NCBI RefSeq assembly: GCF_021228295.1 | Contig: NZ_JAJQPD010000001.1 | Coordinates: forward strand, 124,001-188,000 | Length of the DNA: 64,000 bases | Source: Agromyces humatus | Lineage (GTDB): Bacteria > Actinomycetota > Actinomycetes > Actinomycetales > Microbacteriaceae | Direction: 5' to 3' | Part shown: positions 53,094 to 62,209 of the stretch, piece after piece | Numbering within the stretch: the stretch's first letter is position 1 | Layout of the letters: the number at the start of each line of letters is the position of its first letter | Notes under the pieces: model-generated | Told to the model about the DNA's origin: nothing | Seen by the model: only the letters and a program-made list of their open reading frames with translations | The model's database searches: none | Made by a program: the position numbers and the translations under genes

Positions 53094-54278
53094 ATGAGCA
53101 TCCCCGACGTCGTCATCATCGCTGGGGCACGCACCCCGTTCGCCCGCATCAACGGCAACCTCGCGAATCAGACGGCGGTCCAGCTCGGCACCGTCGCGAT
53201 CCGCGGCGCACTCGAGAAGGCCGGGGTCTCCCCCGACGACGTCGATGCCGTCATCATGGGCCAGGTGCTGCAGGCAGGGGCCGGCCAGAACCCCGCCAAG
53301 CAGTCGGCCGTGGCGGCCGGCATCCCGTGGCGCGTCCCGGCGACGACCCTCAACAAGGTGTGCCTCTCGGGCCTCGTCGCCATCACCGACGCCGCACGCC
53401 TCATCCGCCTCGGCGAGGCATCCGTCGTCGTCGCTGGCGGCCAGGAGTCGATGACCAACGCTCCCCACCTGCTGCCCGGTTCGCGGGCAGGTCACGTCTA
53501 CGGCTCGGTCGAGATGCTCGATCACGCCGCCGCCGACGGGCTCACCGACGCGTTCGACCACGACTCGATGGGCGCCTCGACCGAGCGCTTCAATGCCCGC
53601 TACGGCATCGAGCGTCCTGAACAGGACGAGATCGCCTCCGCCTCGCACGTGCGCGCCGGCGCCGCACAGGCCGCCGGGGTCTTCGCCGACGAGATCGTGC
53701 CCGTCGAGATCCCGCAGCGCAAGGGCGATCCGGTCGTCGTCGACGCCGACCAGGGCGTTCGGCCCGACTCCACCGTCGAGGTGCTCGCGAAGCTGCGCCC
53801 GGCATTCACCGCCGACGGCTCGATCACCGCGGGCAACTCGTCGCCGCTCTCCGACGGCGCCGCCGCCGTGGTGGTCGCGAGCCGCGAGTGGGCCGAGTCG
53901 AAGGGCCTGCCGTGGCTCGCCCTCGTCGGCGCCGCCGGCCAGGTCGCCGGTCCCGACAACTCGCTGCACTCCCAGCCGTCGAACGCCATCGCCGCGGCCC
54001 TCGAGAAGGGCGGTGTCGCGGCATCCGACCTCGACGTCGTCGAGATCAACGAGGCCTTCGCCGCGGTCTCGCTGCAGTCCACCCGCGACCTCGACCTCTC
54101 GAGCGACATCGTCAACATGCACGGCGGCGCCATCGCGGTCGGCCACCCGATCGGAGCCTCGGGCGCGCGCCTCGCACTGCACGCGGCGCTCGAGCTCTCG
54201 CGTCGGGGCAGCGGCAACGCCGCGGTCGCGCTGTGCGGCGGCGGCGGCCAGGGCGAGGCACTGCTGCTCTCGCGCTGA
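53094..54278 (+). CDS. Acetyl-CoA C-acetyltransferase (thiolase)
   Basis: A protein of 394 aa. Nucleophile Cys90 is in [22 protein letters not shown] carries the catalytic His and [14 protein letters not shown] the second Cys. In degradative mode it splits acetoacetyl-CoA with CoA into two acetyl-CoA. It faces the ABC/ketone-body operon across a 128-bp control region, which fits the last step of that pathway. AAGGAG lies 10 nt before the ATG. Confidence 0.92.
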   Translation: MSIPDVVIIAGARTPFARINGNLANQTAVQLGTVAIRGALEKAGVSPDDVDAVIMGQVLQAGAGQNPAKQSAVAAGIPWRVPATTLNKVCLSGLVAITDAARLIRLGEASVVVAGGQESMTNAPHLLPGSRAGHVYGSVEMLDHAAADGLTDAFDHDSMGASTERFNARYGIERPEQDEIASASHVRAGAAQAAGVFADEIVPVEIPQRKGDPVVVDADQGVRPDSTVEVLAKLRPAFTADGSITAGNSSPLSDGAAAVVVASREWAESKGLPWLALVGAAGQVAGPDNSLHSQPSNAIAAALEKGGVAASDLDVVEINEAFAAVSLQSTRDLDLSSDIVNMHGGAIAVGHPIGASGARLALHAALELSRRGSGNAAVALCGGGGQGEALLLSR

Positions 54279-54292
54279 TCGCGGCCCTCGTC

Positions 54293-54365
54293 GGTCGAGC
54301 AGGCGCGAAGCGCCGTGTCGAGACCCGGTCACCGGTCTCGATACGCGCCTTCGCGCTACTCGACC
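54293..54365. repeat. Inverted pair of REP-like elements after the thiolase gene
   Basis: The first copy (54293-54325) runs GGTCGAGC...GTCGAGACC. The second (54334-54365) runs GGTCTCGATACG...CTACTCGACC in the opposite sense. They are 8 bp apart, as in bacterial interspersed mosaic elements. The pair fills most of the gap before ltrA and may stabilise or terminate the thiolase mRNA. Confidence 0.8.
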
Positions 54366-54393
54366 GGCGCCCGCGCGTGCGACGATGTGTGCC

Positions 54394-55662
54394 ATGAGCA
54401 CGCCGACCGCGCATCCCCCACTCGACCACCGCCTGCGGCGCATGGTCGGTCGTGACCCGAACGAACCGCACCGCGGCGCGACCCCGCTCGAGCTGCTCTT
54501 CGACCTCACGTTCGTCGTCGCGTTCAGCCAGGCGGGCGCACAGGCAGCTCACCTGCTCGAACTCGGGCACTGGGGCCCCGCGTTCCTCGGCTTCTCGATC
54601 GCGGTGTTCGCGATCTGCCTGGCCTGGATCAACTACTCGTGGCTCGCGTCGGCCTACGACACCGACGACGCGTTCTTCCGCATCGCCACCATGGTGCAGA
54701 TGCTCGGCGTGCTCGTGCTCGCCCTCGGGCTGCCCCCGGCGTTCCATTCGATCGACGAGGGCGAGCACCTCGACAACGGCGTGATGGTCGCCGGCTACGT
54801 GATCATGCGCGTGGCGACCATCGCGCTCTGGCTGCGCATCGCCCGCGACGACCCCGCGCACCGGCGGTCGGCGCTGACCTACGCGACCGTCGTCGGGATC
54901 ATCCAGGTGGGCTGGGTGATCTCCATCTTCATCAACCCGTCGCTGCCGGTGATGCTCGGCATCTTCGCGGTGCTCGGCACGCTCGAACTGGTCTGCCCCT
55001 ACGTGATCGAGCGCCGGGTCGGCGGCACCCCGTGGCACGCCCACCACATCGCCGAGCGCTATGGGCTGCTCGTCATCATCACCCTCGGCGAGGTCGTGCT
55101 CGGCACGATCCTCGCGATCTCGGCCGTGGTCGAGGAACAGGGCTGGTCGGTCGAGGCGGCCCTCGTGGCGTTCGGCGGCACGCTGCTCGCATTCGCCATG
55201 TGGTGGGTGTACTTCACGATGCCATCGGCCAAGATACTGACGAGCTTCCGCGAACGCGGATTCACCTGGGGTTACGGCCACTTCTTCATCTTCGGATCGC
55301 TCGCCGCGACGGGCGCCGGCCTGCACGTCGCTGCGTACGAGATCGGGGGTGTCGCGCACATCGGCACCGTCGAGGCGCTGCTCACGGTCGTCGTTCCCGT
55401 GGCGGTCTTCTCGGTGGCGCTGTTCACCCTGTACTCGTTGCTGTTGCGGCAGTTCGACCCGTTCCACATCTGGCTCTTCATCGGCAGCATCATCATCCTC
55501 GTGATCGCGGTGTGGGCGGTCGCCGCCGGCGCGAGCATGGGCACGGGCATCGTGCTCACCGCGCTCTCACCGGTCGTGGTCATCGTCGGCTACGAGACCG
55601 TCGGGCACCGCCACCAGGCGGCCGCGCTCGAGCGGGCGCTCCCGCCGCGCCCGCCGGCATGA
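54394..55662 (+). CDS. Low temperature requirement A (LtrA) family membrane protein
   Basis: A protein of 422 aa with about 12 hydrophobic spans. The LtrA signature ATPLELLFDLTFVVAFSQ is at residues about 29-46, and AERYGLLVIITLGEVVLGTI is in the middle. Family function is unknown; it is named after a Listeria cold-growth mutant. A weak GACGAT box is 7 nt before ATG 54394. A strong palindrome follows the stop. Confidence 0.88.
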   Translation: MSTPTAHPPLDHRLRRMVGRDPNEPHRGATPLELLFDLTFVVAFSQAGAQAAHLLELGHWGPAFLGFSIAVFAICLAWINYSWLASAYDTDDAFFRIATMVQMLGVLVLALGLPPAFHSIDEGEHLDNGVMVAGYVIMRVATIALWLRIARDDPAHRRSALTYATVVGIIQVGWVISIFINPSLPVMLGIFAVLGTLELVCPYVIERRVGGTPWHAHHIAERYGLLVIITLGEVVLGTILAISAVVEEQGWSVEAALVAFGGTLLAFAMWWVYFTMPSAKILTSFRERGFTWGYGHFFIFGSLAATGAGLHVAAYEIGGVAHIGTVEALLTVVVPVAVFSVALFTLYSLLLRQFDPFHIWLFIGSIIILVIAVWAVAAGASMGTGIVLTALSPVVVIVGYETVGHRHQAAALERALPPRPPA

Positions 55663-55663
55663 A

Positions 55664-55697
55664 CGAGGGGGCGGATGCCGCGGCATCCGCCCCCTCG
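55664..55697. terminator. Perfect 34-bp palindrome between ltrA and the SHOCT gene
   Basis: CGAGGGGGCGGATGCCG (55664-55680) is followed immediately by its exact complement (55681-55697). It begins 2 nt after the ltrA stop and ends before the convergent SHOCT gene, so it should terminate both. Confidence 0.85.
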
Positions 55698-55710
55698 TCG
55701 CCTGCGAACG

Positions 55711-56022
55711 CTAGGCGTTCGGCCGGTTCGCGCGCAGCACCTCGAGGCGCGCGCGGTACTCGGTCTCGTCGATGTCGCCCTTCGCGAACCGCTCGGCGAG
55801 CGTCGACTCGGCGCTCGCGCCGGCCCGCATCCAGGGCGGGCCGTACGAACCGTCGGGACCGCCGTGCGCCCAGTATCGACGCCGGTTGCGGACGATCAGG
55901 AAGACGATGAGCCCGATGACCAGGAACCAGAAGATCGGGATGAGGATGAATGCCCATCCGAACCCGGCCCCCCATGGGCTGGCGTGGGCGGCCACCGAGG
56001 TGGCGGCGAGGGTGGTGAGCAT
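55711..56022 (-). CDS. SHOCT-domain membrane protein
   Basis: A protein of 103 aa. The N-terminal part is exported or membrane-inserted, with one long span (about 20-45, FILIPIFWFLVIGLIVFLIV), then basic RNRRRYW. A C-terminal SHOCT helix pair follows, ESTLAERFAKGDIDETEYRARLEVL. SHOCT motifs mediate oligomerisation. GGGAGA precedes ATG 56022. It lies beside the two-component system in the same direction but with a 150-bp gap that holds a 14-bp palindrome (56123-56136) and CGAGAC-GA-GTCTCG (56063-56076). Confidence 0.82.
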   Translation of the reverse strand: MLTTLAATSVAAHASPWGAGFGWAFILIPIFWFLVIGLIVFLIVRNRRRYWAHGGPDGSYGPPWMRAGASAESTLAERFAKGDIDETEYRARLEVLRANRPNA

Positions 56023-56172
56023 GAGATTCTCCCGTGTTCGTGCGGCCTGCGGTTCAGGCCGTCGAGACGAGTCTCGCGATGAGCGGGCGGCGGCGAATCC
56101 GCCCGGCGGAGGCACCTGCGCTGCTCCCCGGGGAGCATGACGACCCCGGCGGGCGACTGCCGTCTACTGCGG

Positions 56173-56835
56173 CTACTGCCAGCCGGGCGCGACGAGGCCC
56201 GACTCGTAGGCGACCACCACGAGGTGCACCCGGTCGCGCGCGTGCAGCTTCGACATGATGCGCGAGACGTGCGTCTTCGACGTGAGGGGCGAGAGCACGA
56301 GCCGCCCGGCGATCTCGTCGTTCGTGAGGCCCTGCCCGACGAGGCGCAATACCTCGCGCTCGCGCTCGGTGAGCGCCGCGAGACGCTGCTCGTCGGGTGC
56401 GTCGCGCAGGCCCACCGCCATGCGCTCGAGCAGGCGCTTCGTGACCCCCGGCGAGAGCAGCGCCTCGCCGCTCGCGACGACCCGCACCGCGCGCAGCAGG
56501 TCGACGGGCTCGGTGTCCTTCACGAGGAAGCCGCTCGCACCCGCACGCACCGCCCTGGCGACGTACTCGTCGAGCTCGAACGTCGTGACGATGACGACGT
56601 GCACTCCCCCGAGTGCCGGGTCGGCGGCGATCTGCTCGGTCGCCCAGAGCCCGTCGGTGCCCGGCATGCGGATGTCCATGAGTACGACGTCGACGGGTTC
56701 GCGACGCACGAGCTCGAGGAGCTCTTCGCCGGTCGACGCCTCGCCGACGACGTGGAGGTCGGATTCGGCCTCGAGCAGCGCGCGGAAACCTGCGCGAACG
56801 AGCACCTGGTCGTCGGCCAGCGCGACGCGAATCAT
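56173..56835 (-). CDS. NarL/LuxR-family response regulator
   Basis: A protein of 220 aa. The receiver domain has ADDQ (acidic pair), phospho-acceptor Asp in VVLMDIRMPGTDG, Thr and Lys in FLVKDTEP. The LuxR helix-turn-helix is ALTEREREVLRLVGQGLTNDEIAGRLVLSPLTSKTHV's span near the end. ATG 56835 overlaps the sensor kinase stop by 4 nt. Target genes are unknown. Confidence 0.9.
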   Translation of the reverse strand: MIRVALADDQVLVRAGFRALLEAESDLHVVGEASTGEELLELVRREPVDVVLMDIRMPGTDGLWATEQIAADPALGGVHVVIVTTFELDEYVARAVRAGASGFLVKDTEPVDLLRAVRVVASGEALLSPGVTKRLLERMAVGLRDAPDEQRLAALTEREREVLRLVGQGLTNDEIAGRLVLSPLTSKTHVSRIMSKLHARDRVHLVVVAYESGLVAPGWQ

Positions 56836-58055
56836 GCGGTGGCCCGCCATGGCAGGTGCGCGACGACCCTGACGCCGCCGAGATCGGATGTCTCGAGATC
56901 GACGGTTCCGCCGAGCAGGGTCGCGCGTTCGCGCATACCGAGGATGCCGGTACCGGTGTGCTCCTCGTCGACCGCATCGACGGCGTCGGTATCGGCACGC
57001 TCCCCGAATCCCGACCCGTCGTCGTCGATCGTGACCACCAGTTCGTCGCCGACGTGTTCGAGCTCGACCACCGCACGCGTCGCCCCGGAGTGACGCACCA
57101 CGTTCGTCAGCGCCTCCTGCACGATGCGGTACGCCGCGAACTGCGCGGCGCGACCGGGCACGGCGTCGAGCCGGTCGATGAGTTCGGCCGAGAAGTCGGG
57201 CGAGCCCACACCCCGCAGCAGGCGCGGCAGTTCGGCGATCTCGGCCTGAGGGGCGAGTGGGGCATCGCCGTCGCGGATGACACCGAGCACGCTGCGCACC
57301 TCGTCGAGCGCCGTCTTCGACGTCTCCTTGATGCTGCTGAGGGCCGTGCGCGCCTGCTCGGGATCGCGGTCCATGAGATGCAGCCCAACGCTCGCCTGCA
57401 CGTTGATCTGCGAGAGCGCGTGGCCGATGACGTCGTGCAGTTCGCGGGCGATGCGCACGCGTTCGCGCGCTTCGGCCGACCTGCGACGGCGCAGGGCCTG
57501 TTCGCGGTACGCGGCGGCACGGGTGCGCCGCACGCGCACGAACCAGCCGATGCCGAAGCATGCCGCGAGCGCGAGGGTGGTCGCGGCGATGCGGAACGGA
57601 TGCCACGACAGCCCCAGCACCGCGCCGAGCCAGATCGCGGCGACCCATGCGACGACCGTCGACACCGCCGCCCAGACGACCGCCCCGCGAGCGACCGCGA
57701 GCACGATCGCGAACGCGAACGCGAGGTACGGGGGTCCGGCGTCGGGCGTGACGAGCAGGTCGGCGAGAGCGAGCGCCGCGACCACGGCGACCGTCGGCCC
57801 GGGGAACCGGCGCGACGCGAGCAGCGCGAGCGGTCCGGCAATGGCCAGTGCGACCTGACCGAGACCCGCCGCCCAGCCGACATGGGTCCAGACGGCGATG
57901 CCGATCGCCGCGGGTACCTGCACGAGCAGGCTGATGACGACGGGCGCGAGCAGCACGAACGCTGCCGGTGGCCGTCGGTATCGGTCGGGAGGCGGACCCC
58001 ACGGAGGCCCGGGCATCGCCCGATCGGAGGGACCGCTCCACGAGGGCGCGGGCAT
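56832..58055 (-). CDS. Sensor histidine kinase (HisKA_3 type)
   Basis: A protein of 407 aa. About six hydrophobic spans form the sensor half (35-175). The HisKA_3 dimerisation box ERVRIARELHDVIGHALSQI holds the phospho-His near 208, and ATPase motifs follow: EALTNVVRHS (N box), DDGSGFG and GTGILGMRERA. There is no extracytoplasmic loop of note, so it probably senses a membrane signal (DesK/LiaS-like). TACGAT at 58062-58067 is 6 nt before ATG 58055, giving a leaderless mRNA. Confidence 0.9.
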   Translation of the reverse strand: MPAPSWSGPSDRAMPGPPWGPPPDRYRRPPAAFVLLAPVVISLLVQVPAAIGIAVWTHVGWAAGLGQVALAIAGPLALLASRRFPGPTVAVVAALALADLLVTPDAGPPYLAFAFAIVLAVARGAVVWAAVSTVVAWVAAIWLGAVLGLSWHPFRIAATTLALAACFGIGWFVRVRRTRAAAYREQALRRRRSAEARERVRIARELHDVIGHALSQINVQASVGLHLMDRDPEQARTALSSIKETSKTALDEVRSVLGVIRDGDAPLAPQAEIAELPRLLRGVGSPDFSAELIDRLDAVPGRAAQFAAYRIVQEALTNVVRHSGATRAVVELEHVGDELVVTIDDDGSGFGERADTDAVDAVDEEHTGTGILGMRERATLLGGTVDLETSDLGGVRVVAHLPWRATA

Positions 58056-58152
58056 TCCTCGATCGTAATGCCCCGGGCGCGCGCGCGGATCTGCCCGGCG
58101 AAGGCTCACGCCCTACTCCCCCGGGTGTACGGGCGGCGCCGCGCACCCTGCA

Positions 58153-59478
58153 TCAGAACAGCGACACCGGCTTCACGATGTCGGCGTAGATGAGCAGCGC
58201 GCTCATCGCGCCGAACACCACGACGACGGCGAGCGTCACCGGCATGAGCTTCGCGAGGTCGACCGGCCCCGGATCGGGCCGCTTGAAGAGCTTCGCGAAC
58301 CCGCGGCGGATCGCCTCCCACAGCGCGCCGGCGATGTGGCCGCCGTCGAGCGGCAGCAGCGGGATCATGTTGAAGACGAAGAGCGCGATGTTCAGCGATG
58401 CGAGCAGGCCGATCAGCCCGGCGGCCTTGGAGGCGATCGGAATCTCGTCGAGGCTCGCGATCTCGCCGGCGACCCGGCCCACGCCCACGACCGAGATCGG
58501 GCCGTTCGGGTCGCGCTCGCCGGGGCCGAACGCCGCGTTGGCGACGTCGACGAGGCGCTGCGGCAGGTTCACGATGATGCCGGCGACCCGTGCCACGTTG
58601 TCGCCGACCGCAGGCAGCACCGCCGTCGCCGGCTGCTGCACCGTCTCGGTCGCGGCGCCCACGCCGATGAACCCCGCCTGCACGACGACCGGCTCGCCCG
58701 AGGCATCGGTCACCACCTGACCGTTGGCGTCGATGGCGTACCGCTCGCTGAGCATGGGCGTGACCGTCAATGCGACCTCGTCGCCGTCGCGGACGACGAC
58801 GAGCTCGACCGCCTCGTCGGGGTGGTCGCGGATGATCGCGGTCGACTCGCCCCACGTCGCGATGGGCTCGCCCGCGACCGAGACGATGCGGTCACCGGGT
58901 TCGATGCCGGCCGCGGCGCCGGGCGCAGCAGGATCACCCGGTTCGCACGTCTGCCGCTCGCTCGTCGCCGGAAGCGCGCACGCCGAGACGGTGCCGACCG
59001 TCGTCGACGCCTGGGTGACGCCGAAGCCCATGAGCAGCACCGCGAACAGCACGACCGCGAGCAGCAGGTTCATGAACGGGCCGCCGAACATGATGATGAG
59101 GCGCTTCCAGACCGGCAGCGTGTAGAACGCCCTGCTCTCGTCGCCCGGCGTGATCGACTCCATGCTGGAGTCGCGTGCGTCCTGCACGAGACCGCGGAGG
59201 AATCCCGTGGAATCGGCGTGCACCTTGGCGCCCTTCGCCGGCGGGAACATGCCGATCATCGAGATGTAGCCGCCGAGCGGGATCGCCTTGACGCCGTACT
59301 CGGTCTCACCCTTGCGCTTGGACCAGATCGTGGGCCCGAAGCCGATCATGTACTGCGTGACCTTGACGCCGAAGAGCTTCGCGGGCAGCAGGTGCCCGAT
59401 CTCGTGCAGCCCGATCGACAGCGCGAGGCCGATGACGACGATGACGACGCCCCCGATGAACAGCAGTACGGATTCCAC
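58153..59478 (-). CDS. rseP: RIP metalloprotease (site-2 protease, RseP/Rip1)
   Basis: A protein of 441 aa. The zinc site HEIGH (25-29) lies in the first span, followed by VTQYMIGFGP; a PDZ domain (about 190-270: GDRIVSVAGEPIATW) precedes NMIPLLPLDGGH with the third zinc ligand. It cleaves anti-sigma factors or signal peptides within the membrane. TACGCT (59486-59491) stands 7 nt before GTG 59478, so that start is favoured. It follows dxr by about 57 nt. Confidence 0.93.
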   Translation of the reverse strand: MESVLLFIGGVVIVVIGLALSIGLHEIGHLLPAKLFGVKVTQYMIGFGPTIWSKRKGETEYGVKAIPLGGYISMIGMFPPAKGAKVHADSTGFLRGLVQDARDSSMESITPGDESRAFYTLPVWKRLIIMFGGPFMNLLLAVVLFAVLLMGFGVTQASTTVGTVSACALPATSERQTCEPGDPAAPGAAAGIEPGDRIVSVAGEPIATWGESTAIIRDHPDEAVELVVVRDGDEVALTVTPMLSERYAIDANGQVVTDASGEPVVVQAGFIGVGAATETVQQPATAVLPAVGDNVARVAGIIVNLPQRLVDVANAAFGPGERDPNGPISVVGVGRVAGEIASLDEIPIASKAAGLIGLLASLNIALFVFNMIPLLPLDGGHIAGALWEAIRRGFAKLFKRPDPGPVDLAKLMPVTLAVVVVFGAMSALLIYADIVKPVSLF

Positions 59479-59534
59479 GGCGTTCAGCGTACTGCCGATG
59501 GCTTCGAGTGGGCTGGCCGTCTGCTGGGAGCGCG

Positions 59535-60620
59535 TCAGGCGCGCGCGATGCGGGCGTCGGCGGCGCGCCGGGCCGCCCGCTCGGCGTCGGCGAGCGAGTC
59601 GACGGTGAGCGTGCGATCGGATGCCTCGTGCGCGTCGACGACGTCGCGCACGGTGTCGACGATTCCCGTGAATCCGATGCGGCCCGCATGGAACGCCGCC
59701 ACGGCCTGCTCGTTCGCCGCATTGAACACCGCGGGATACTCGCCGCCGGCCCTGCCCACCTGCTTCGCGAGCGCGACCGCGGGGAAGGCCTCGGCGTCGA
59801 GCGGTTCGAAGGTCCACGACTGCGCCGTGGTCCAGTCGAGCGGGCGACCGACCGCCGCGACGCGGTTCGGCCAGTCGAGCCCGAGCGAGATCGGCAGCCG
59901 CATGTCGGGCGGCGAGGCCTGCGCGATCGTCGAACCGTCGATGAACTCGACCATCGAGTGCACGATCGACTGCGGGTGCACGACGACGTCGATGCGGTCG
60001 TAGTCGACGTCGAAGAGCAGGTGCGCCTCGATGACCTCGAGGCCCTTGTTCACGAGCGTCGCCGAGTTCGTCGTGACGACGAGCCCCATGTCCCAGGTGG
60101 GGTGGGCGAGCGCCTCGGCGGGCGTGACGCCGACGAGTTCTGCACGCCGTCGGCCGCGGAACGGTCCGCCCGACGCGGTGAGCACGAGTCGGCGCACCTC
60201 GTCGTCGGTGCCCGAGCGCAGCGCCTGCGCGATCGCCGAATGCTCAGAGTCGACGGGCACGATCTGGCCCGGTTGCGCGAGGCGGGTGACGAGGTCGCCG
60301 CCCACGATGAGCGACTCCTTGTTGGCGAGTGCGAGCGTGGTGCCGCGCTCGAGGGTCGCCAGGGTCGGTGCGAGCCCGACGGAGCCGGTGATGCCGTTGA
60401 GCACGACGTCGGCCTCGACATCTCTGACGAGTTGCACCGCCTCGTCGATGCCGACGGCGGTGTGCTCGACGTGGAATTCCGCGGCCTGCTCGGCGAGCAG
60501 CGCCCGGTTCGATCCGACGGCGAGGCCGACGACGTCGAAGCGGCGTGGATTCGCCCGGATGACGTCGAGGGCCTGCGTGCCGATCGAACCTGAGGACCCG
60601 AGGATGATGACGCTGCGCAC
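59535..60620 (-). CDS. dxr: 1-deoxy-D-xylulose 5-phosphate reductoisomerase
   Basis: A protein of 361 aa, the first committed step of the MEP isoprenoid pathway (NADPH and Mn2+/Mg2+). Motifs: [15 protein letters not shown] (NADPH loop), [23 protein letters not shown] (metal-binding Asp and Glu), ASGGPFRG and HPTWDMG. TACAGT at 60627-60632 lies 6 nt before GTG 60620 (leaderless). It is slightly shorter than E. coli Dxr (398). Confidence 0.95.
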   Translation of the reverse strand: MRSVIILGSSGSIGTQALDVIRANPRRFDVVGLAVGSNRALLAEQAAEFHVEHTAVGIDEAVQLVRDVEADVVLNGITGSVGLAPTLATLERGTTLALANKESLIVGGDLVTRLAQPGQIVPVDSEHSAIAQALRSGTDDEVRRLVLTASGGPFRGRRRAELVGVTPAEALAHPTWDMGLVVTTNSATLVNKGLEVIEAHLLFDVDYDRIDVVVHPQSIVHSMVEFIDGSTIAQASPPDMRLPISLGLDWPNRVAAVGRPLDWTTAQSWTFEPLDAEAFPAVALAKQVGRAGGEYPAVFNAANEQAVAAFHAGRIGFTGIVDTVRDVVDAHEASDRTLTVDSLADAERAARRAADARIARA

Positions 60621-60717
60621 GCCTCAACTGTATGGCCGCGACCGGGCGGCCGCGGGATGGCCCCGGCGCGGGTCATCTGATCGGCCGAGGCGATTCGGCA
60701 CTGCCGAGACGCGCCGA

Positions 60718-61362
60718 TCAGCCGAGGACGGCGACCGACCCGGCGCGGTTGCCGGGCACCGGAACGTCGTGGAACCGGATGTCGCGCCATCCGGGCCCGA
60801 ATTCGGGGACGCTGCGCTCGACGCGGCCGACGCCGCCGTCGTCGCCGGGAACCGAGACCGCGAGCGTCGACGGCTCGATGAACCCCGTGTGCCCCACCGC
60901 TCGCAGGAGCGCCGACTTCCGCGCCCACAGCGCGGCGCGCACGAGCGGACGCCGCGCGGGGTCGAGCTCGGCGAGCGCCGCGAGCTCGCTCGAATGGAAC
61001 GCCGCCTCGTCGATGACGTCATCGACGCCGGCGACCGCGGACTCGATGGCGACCCCCACAGGTCGCCTGGTGCCGGCCGCAGCCACGATCGCATCGCCCG
61101 AGACCGCGGCGTCTGCGAACCACGCACCACCCGACGGCGTCGTCGGATAGGCGACGACCGGCCGGCCATGCCGCGCGCCGCACACCTCGCACGCGTGCAC
61201 GAGCTCGACATCGTCGGCCGGCACGCCCGCGCCCCCGGCGACGAGCCGCCGCAGCACCGAGTCGGTGCCGGGCCCTCGACGGCCGCGCACGACCACGAGC
61301 ACGCGCACGCCCGACTCCTCGAGCTCGATGAGCTCGCCGTCGGCCGTGGCATCCATGGACAT
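60718..61362 (-). CDS. 4'-phosphopantetheinyl-transferase-like protein with altered metal site
   Basis: A protein of 214 aa. The Sfp-type layout is recognisable: CEVCGARHGRPVV, then RPVGVAIES in the place of the VGxDxE metal motif, then ALWARKSALLRAVGHTG in the place of WxxKEAxxKAxG. The first metal Asp is Ala and the KEA Glu is Ser; only one acidic ligand (the Glu of AIES) remains. It may be a diverged, inactive or repurposed relative. GGAGG precedes ATG 61362, with ATG 61356 as an alternative. It is divergent from plsC. Confidence 0.65.
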   Translation of the reverse strand: MSMDATADGELIELEESGVRVLVVVRGRRGPGTDSVLRRLVAGGAGVPADDVELVHACEVCGARHGRPVVAYPTTPSGGAWFADAAVSGDAIVAAAGTRRPVGVAIESAVAGVDDVIDEAAFHSSELAALAELDPARRPLVRAALWARKSALLRAVGHTGFIEPSTLAVSVPGDDGGVGRVERSVPEFGPGWRDIRFHDVPVPGNRAGSVAVLG

Positions 61363-61447
61363 GGCTCCAATCCTCCCCCATCAGCGCGGCCCGGGCCGAC
61401 CGCCGGATATGCCGTGCGGTGCATACCCGTGCTCGTAGGGTCGGATG

Positions 61448-62209
61448 GTGAGCGAGATCGTGGCCGACGCCGTCCCTGCCGCGCCGGTTCGGCAAGGGCC
61501 CCTCTACCGCATCGTCCGTGGCATCCTCAGGCCCCTCGTGCGCCTGATCTACCGGCCGACCATCACCGGCGCCGAGCACGTGCCCAAGCACGGGGCGGTG
61601 ATCCTCGCCTCGAACCACCTGTCGTTCGTCGACAGCATCGTGATCCCGCTCGCCTCACCGCGCCCGGTGCAGTTCCTCGCGAAGTCGAGCTATTTCACCG
61701 GCACCGGATTCTCGGGCTGGGTCTCACGCACCTTCTTCGGCGCCATCGGCGCAGTGCCCGTCGAGCGCGGCGCCGGCTCGCAGGCTCAGGAGGCCCTCGA
61801 TGCCGGCAAGCGCGTCCTCGACGAGGGCAGCGCGTTCGCGCTCTACCCCGAGGGCACCCGATCGCTCGACGGGCGGCTCTACCGGGGCCGCACGGGTGTG
61901 GCATGGCTCGCGCTCACCACCGGCGCCACGGTCGTTCCCGTCGGACTCATCGGCACCGAGCAGATCCAGCCCGTCGGTGCCAGGCTCCCACGCATCAGGC
62001 CGGTGACGGTGCGCTTCGGCGAACCGCTCGACCTCGCACACCACGGCGGCGCGACCTCGGGCCGGGCCCGACGCGCCGCCACCGACGAGATCATGACGGC
62101 CATCCAGGCGCTCAGCGGGCAGGAGCCGTCGGGCCGATACAACGAGGTGCCGCCCCACGGTGCGCTCGCGCGACTCGCCGACAAGGTCGTCCCGCGCGAG
62201 CGGATGTGA
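61448..62209 (+). CDS. plsC: 1-acyl-sn-glycerol-3-phosphate acyltransferase
   Basis: A protein of 253 aa, making phosphatidic acid for membrane lipid synthesis. The catalytic HX4D motif is SNHLSFVD (about 57-64), and GAVPVERG and YPEGTRS follow. TAGGGT at 61436-61441 lies 6 nt before GTG 61448, which I prefer over ATG 61445. The tail (about 215-253) is basic and variable. Confidence 0.9.
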   Translation: MSEIVADAVPAAPVRQGPLYRIVRGILRPLVRLIYRPTITGAEHVPKHGAVILASNHLSFVDSIVIPLASPRPVQFLAKSSYFTGTGFSGWVSRTFFGAIGAVPVERGAGSQAQEALDAGKRVLDEGSAFALYPEGTRSLDGRLYRGRTGVAWLALTTGATVVPVGLIGTEQIQPVGARLPRIRPVTVRFGEPLDLAHHGGATSGRARRAATDEIMTAIQALSGQEPSGRYNEVPPHGALARLADKVVPRERM

